64,000 bases of DNA from Pardosa pseudoannulata (lineage: Eukaryota > Arthropoda > Arachnida > Araneae > Lycosidae), in contig CM063500.1 of the NCBI GenBank assembly GCA_032207245.1, positions 63,694,430-63,758,429 of the forward strand. Direction: 5' to 3'. The notes under the pieces were generated by a model. The model was given only the letters and a program-made list of their open reading frames with translations. It was not told the DNA's origin and searched no databases. This document shows positions 59,263 to 64,000 of the stretch, in pieces. Numbering within the stretch: the first letter of the stretch is position 1; each line of letters begins with the position of its first letter. A program made the translations under genes and the position numbers.

Positions 59263-59336
59263 GTCCATGTTTGTTTTAATTATTGATAAGATTGGAATGG
59301 AGTTGGATTCTCCACCCATAGAAGCACTGGATAGCC
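59263..59336 (+). CDS. Orphan exon candidate
   Basis: A 74-nt stretch between a strong polypyrimidine acceptor (T-run plus ATAG) and a GCC|GTATGT donor. One open frame reads SMFVLIIDKIGMELDSPPIE, then ALDSR. The other two frames have stops or no splice agreement. I do not recognise the protein and found no partner exon, so this may be chance or part of a gene extending beyond the window. Confidence 0.2.
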
Positions 59337-59699
59337 GTATGTAGCCTATTGTTTATTTCATTGTTTAATCATCATTTACACATTATTTTTAAAGCATGTA
59401 ATTACAATACAAAATACAAGGTTTGCTAAAAGAAAAATTGTTATTTGAGTAAAAAAATTGAGTAAAAAAGTTGATGTTGTTTCTGATACCACTTGGTCAT
59501 AGGTGCCTGATTGAGCCATACACTACTAGTATTATGAAAAAGAGGTGAGCCTTTCGTTTTCTAACGAGTACCTCAAAGGTGAAAGTACGAATTTTTGCTC
59601 AAGGGGGCCCTCACAATTTTGAAGCAGGGACCAAGCACAATACATAGACTTTGCCTGCCACCCCATAGGTATTCATTGAGAACTTGGTGACATTTCGAC

Positions 59700-59825
59700 T
59701 ATGAACATACGTGCCCCAGTCAACTTTAACGAACATGGTGGAGTTTACGCTAGTCCGGGCTCCGAATACGCAACCCTCCATTTACGAGAGCGTTTTGCCG
59801 ACTCAGCTACCAAGGCTCTTGAGTA
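59700..59825 (-). mobile_element. tRNA-like SINE head, second family
   Basis: Minus strand carries TAGCTGAGTCGG, a perfect A-box consensus, and a weaker B-box-like TATTCGGAGCC. Related in layout to 30842-30993. Too diverged to be a tRNA gene. Confidence 0.45.
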
Positions 59826-60715
59826 TAGATTTTCGAATAACCATGGAATTTTTCTAGTTTATTACTAACTGGTATTGTTGACAGAATTTCGAGCACATCC
59901 CTTTTGTAGGAGGAATTTGCTACATGCCCCTCCCCACTTAAATGAATCGGTAACTATAAATCGTATAGTGATCCATTCAGTGCTAAATATAAATAAATAT
60001 TCTAAAAACAAATAGTAAAAATTCGCAATTAAACTACAAAAACCATAGATTTTTTGTTATTGTTTAATAAGAAGTTTTCTGCCAAAAACACGGCTAAAAA
60101 CATTTTAACTGCATGGAAATACGTGATACATATTTGTTGTATTGTTTACTGACCCATTCAAGAAAGCAGTTATTTATAGGTAATTTAGAGTTAGTCATAG
60201 ATATTCATCCACTAATTCATTTGTGTTTCAAGGACGAAAAAAACTGTTTTCATTTCGTAAATAGCTACAAAACCTTCAGCAGTGAATTTATTATTACTAA
60301 CAAAGGTTACCTATTCTGTATATGTGTAATATTTAAAATTATTAAGTAAAAATTTTAAACGTGTCAATTTCTGACTATATCACAATTTTTTAATTAGAAA
60401 ATTCTATAAAAAGTGGTATCAAGGTATTCGACTAAAAATATATTTTTTATGACAATCGTAAATATTTTTCATAATTTTTTCTTTTTTTGTAAAGTATACA
60501 TCTTTTCAGGAAAGAAATCGCAGTATAACCGGAAAATATCGGTGAATAACAGATTTTTACACTAAATATTATTTATAAATGTTCCCTTCCTTTTTTTAGA
60601 AGATTAGTGACTATAATAAAGTATTTCTTTCCATTGAAAAACAGAAAAAAAATTAAATTTTTTAACAAAATGCATAACATTTGGCTGTCAAAGTTACTTT
60701 TGGGGGTGCAAATTT

Positions 60716-60890
60716 TCGTTTGGTTTCGAGCGCTACGGTCTACTGTTTTGCACACGAGGGCTAATGAGACCTGGACCTACTGCTTAAAGCCGATTCAGAA
60801 ATGCTACGAACATCCATGCCATAGTGGGATTCGAACCCACGAACTCCAGTACCGACGATCAGCGCCCTAACCAATCGGCCAGCGTTCGGC
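60716..60890 (-). mobile_element. tRNA-derived SINE, intact pol III boxes
   Basis: Reverse-strand copy of the main SINE, with GATTGGTTAGGGCGCTG and GGGTTCGAATCCC intact and the GGTCTCATTAGCC body. Imperfect flanking repeats GCAAATTTT/GCAAAGTTTT suggest its target duplication. Confidence 0.85.
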
Positions 60891-60899
60891 GCAAAGTTT

Positions 60900-63540
60900 T
60901 GAAGCAATACAGAATGGTTGCATCGACGGACATCTAAATCCTCATCGATGCAATGCACGCAAGATAAAAAAAACATCTGCACCCACCCCGTGCTGTTTTC
61001 ATGTGTTATTCAAAGAAAGACTATTTATTATAAATTCTAGAGACATTTTTTGACGCAGCCGGAAAGCCATAAAATATTTTGCAAATGTATTGATGACCGG
61101 GCTTAAATTTTTTTTTTCAATGAGACACTACATGACCGTTTTCAACGTTTTTTGGAAGGTTCAACTTTGAATTTTGCTTAATACTTCTATATTTTTCATT
61201 TTAGTTTGTTGTAAATATTTTCTTATATATGTTAATGCTGTAATCTCTTTTTTTTCAAATTATCTAGATAAAAAAAATTCAAACTATTCCCGTTAAGAAG
61301 ATCAAAATACGACGTTAATAAAGGAAAAATAGTTAAATATCCCTAAATATATCCTTACTTTTACTTACTTCACAAATTTAGAGAAAAATGCTTTCATTTA
61401 TGAAATTTTACTATCTAAATTCTTTTACATTCCTGGTTTTTAATATAACCTAAACTGTGATAAGTTTTAAAATAAATAAAACTATCAATTAGGAAAATTA
61501 CAATTGTCGAGTCCAGAGACAGTGCACGAATCGGGAGCATCATGGGGTAAGGGAATATTAAGCATTTTTCCTTAAGAGGAGCTTGGTTAGTAGAGATCTA
61601 CAAGGAAAATAAATATCCAACTTCACTTGTTATTAACTTTTTACACGTAAACATAGTATCGGATTCATGGAAATTTATATCGCAAGTAAGACATGGGTCT
61701 TAATGTATAATGAGTCACGGCACATGATGTGATTCACAGCTGCCCAATACCCGAAAGGATAAAGTTGAATGTGAGAAACAGTCTCGGATATCTTGGGACA
61801 TTAAACAGATTCTAAATTGCTCTAGCTGAGAATCAAGAAAGGGAAAATCCTATAGCATTACATTTAGAGGAAATAACACAGATATAGTTTATGTGTGGAC
61901 TCATATATAGTCTATTTGGGGATTATATGGGAATTGGATCAATTTCCCCTAAAGACAAGAATCATAATTCAAAATCATGTGATATTAAAGAAGTATTCTT
62001 GCAATTAACAGACGAGCTGCTCATTGTTACTTATTAACACATTTCCACTGTTCAATTGTCCCCCTCAAACAATGCCAAATTCTGCTTTAAACAATTTCGT
62101 ACAAGTTGTTTGTTGCAACAATTACTTCAACAATACTTGTAGAGTGAAATTCTTGATATTTTTCAGTCTATATTTGACCCTACTCAGAGTTGGTAGCTAT
62201 GTCTAACTTTGGGCGTTTTTTTGTCGTTGTCGGTTGCGCTGCAACAGGTTACGTCTGTTAACCTGTTGTCTGGTGTGAAGTCAATACTTCGCTTACTTAA
62301 AAATAAAACGAAAGCCTTAACTAAACTGAGACATTTTATTACGTGCCACTTAATAAGACGAACCCATTTGTCAATTTCAGATATTTCAGTATTTTAACAT
62401 AAAGGATGTAAATATTTCTAACTGGGTTGTAAACACTTCCCTTTTATTGCACTCGAGATATTAAAAATACTGATTTCTTAATTCAATACATGTGTAGAGG
62501 GTGCCATCCACGGGGTTTCAAAGACTTAAAACTTTCGACTTTTAATAATTTTCGAGCAATTTCAATATATGTAGTATTGGTTGTTTAAGTAAAAGCCTTA
62601 TCGTAAACATGTAGGTTAATTGTGTGTTTTTATAAAACTTTTCAACCGTTTCCGCTAGTTATTTCATAACACACTATGAAATTAGGCATAAAATAAACGT
62701 CACATTTGGGATGTGTTTCGGCGATCATTTTAAAAAATCTCTCTAAATAAACCAGCTGGTCATTCTTGAAATCTTTGGTTTCCCCTTACCTTTTTTAGAA
62801 ATGTGTAATCGTAGGAAGACATATTAAATATGGAACTGTCTGATTTACAGACCAAATCAAAGACAAAATAACTGGAGGATACCTATAAAATACGGAGCGT
62901 AGGTTCCTATTACGATGATACTCGGTTTAAGGTCGAATGGCAAGGTGATTTCATATCATAATAGAATCCGAGGGACCCATTACTAATCCTGGCATGAATT
63001 TTTGTAGCAGTTAGGAAACTTTTTTAATCAATTGGTCCAGGTCTCGGAGAGAAAGAAATCAGACTATAGTGTTGCAAACCAAAATATTGTCTGATTTTTA
63101 TAGCAACAAAGAAAAGGCATTTTAATGTTCAACCTCCAAAGAGCTGAAAATCATTGAAACTGAACAAAAATTTAATTTTTGCCACTTTTCTGGTTATCAA
63201 ATAGGTACATTTAGTTTCTGTAACTGAAACTTATCTTAGCTCTCAGATGAATTTGGTAGGAGATGTGCGTTTCATTTGGACAGCTAGGATATATTTATTT
63301 GATGTACTAAACTCCTGAAGGGAACATAGGGAAAATTTCCGAAAAAAATCAAAGAATTTCATTGATATAGGAACCCAATGGAGATTTTTTGAGATGTAGG
63401 TTTGATTTCCGTCTTGTATTAAATTCATCGAAATTTAAACTTATAAAGCATACAAAATTAATAAAGAAAATATTAACTTTTTAGATTTAGATTTTATGGT
63501 TAAATTACATAAAATTTTGAATTATATCTAATTCACATAC
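60900..63540. other. Intergenic, no gene recognised
   Basis: Several 60-codon open frames, none with a start context, splice signals or domain that I can support. A slightly GC-richer stretch at 61690-62330 may be old retroelement DNA. Confidence 0.6.
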
Positions 63541-63549
63541 CTAATAAAT

Positions 63550-63650
63550 TCTGGTTTGGAGCTCTACTGTCTACTGTTTGCTACAAAGGGCAAATGAGGG
63601 CGGGATCTACTGCTTACAGCTGATTCCGAACTGACAGGAACACCCATACA
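63550..63650 (-). mobile_element. SINE 3'-body fragment
   Basis: Matches the non-tRNA half of the main SINE on the minus strand (TTTGGAGCTCTACTGTCTACT, CTACTGCTTACAGCTGATTC). The tRNA-like head is absent: a truncated or recombined copy. Confidence 0.65.
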
Positions 63651-64000
63651 AAATAAATTAATTTATAAATTATCAGAATATTTTTGGTTTTAAATTAATT
63701 CCACAAGCTTCAGTTTTTTAAATATATTACGTGGTTGTCTAAACGTAACTGTATAATATTACTGTTATTAGATATGGCCTTTGTGTTTATATATGCAAGA
63801 TATCTCCCAAGGTATCTAATAATAAAAGAGAAAATACTACTAAAACACTTAGCGCATCATACATTGGCTCCATTTTAACAATCCTTTCTAAATGTCGTCA
63901 TTAAATTCATTAGACTTTGGATTCTACCAATTTAAAATGGGAAGTTTAATTGATTTAAAATGGGAACCACTGCTCTAGAAAAATTCTTCAGCATGTCTAT

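Noticed and set aside
60113..60349. 78-codon plus-strand frame ending CVIFKIIK
   Set aside because: No domain, no splice context, AT-driven composition; weak resemblance to the end of the 56206 frame appears coincidental.

Overview
The window is AT-rich eukaryotic DNA with short exons, GT/AG introns of up to about 7.5 kb, tRNA-derived SINEs and many small DNA transposons. It looks like an arthropod nuclear genome, possibly an arachnid; that taxonomic guess rests on the style of the repeats and is not proven. There are no bacterial operons, rRNA genes or CRISPR arrays. A run of 100 Ns (38901-39000) marks an assembly gap.

Two conserved multi-exon genes lie on the minus strand. EPG5 (ectopic P-granules 5, a late-autophagy tethering factor) starts at 34434 and runs left through 14 exons to 488. 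It leaves the window with about 773 residues read, roughly the first third of the protein. Canonical poly(A) polymerase (PAPOLA type) starts at 51960 and is read through 14 coding exons to 39678 (456 residues: catalytic, central and most of the RNA-binding domain). Its 3' exons were not found; they may lie in or near the gap.

Between them, head-to-head with EPG5 and 309 bp from its start codon, is a small plus-strand gene of three exons (34744-35249, 96 residues). Intron phases match, splice sites are canonical and an AATAAA follows. I do not recognise the product. The shared intergenic stretch carries a CLEAR-type E-box (34523-34532), fitting for an autophagy gene.

Much of the rest is transposon debris. 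EPG5 introns hold a TA-flanked pogo/Tigger relic (11.5-12.5 kb), a Helitron-like element (14.1-15.1 kb), LTR-retroelement-like pieces (16.2-16.7 and 17.9-18.7 kb), a SINE with a perfect 10-bp target duplication (22.9-23.1 kb) and a pair of related MITEs with 6-bp duplications. Intron 2 has a tandem array of about 290-bp Helitron-end units next to a Helitron helicase remnant, which is itself split by a hAT-type element with a perfect 8-bp duplication (32230-33089). Poly(A) polymerase introns hold a LINE reverse-transcriptase tail, a piggyBac-like MITE and a SINE relic. The right 10 kb (53.5-64 kb) contains no gene I can assign. It has three foldback MITEs, a tandem duplication with a hAT fragment, a 20-bp minisatellite and SINE copies.
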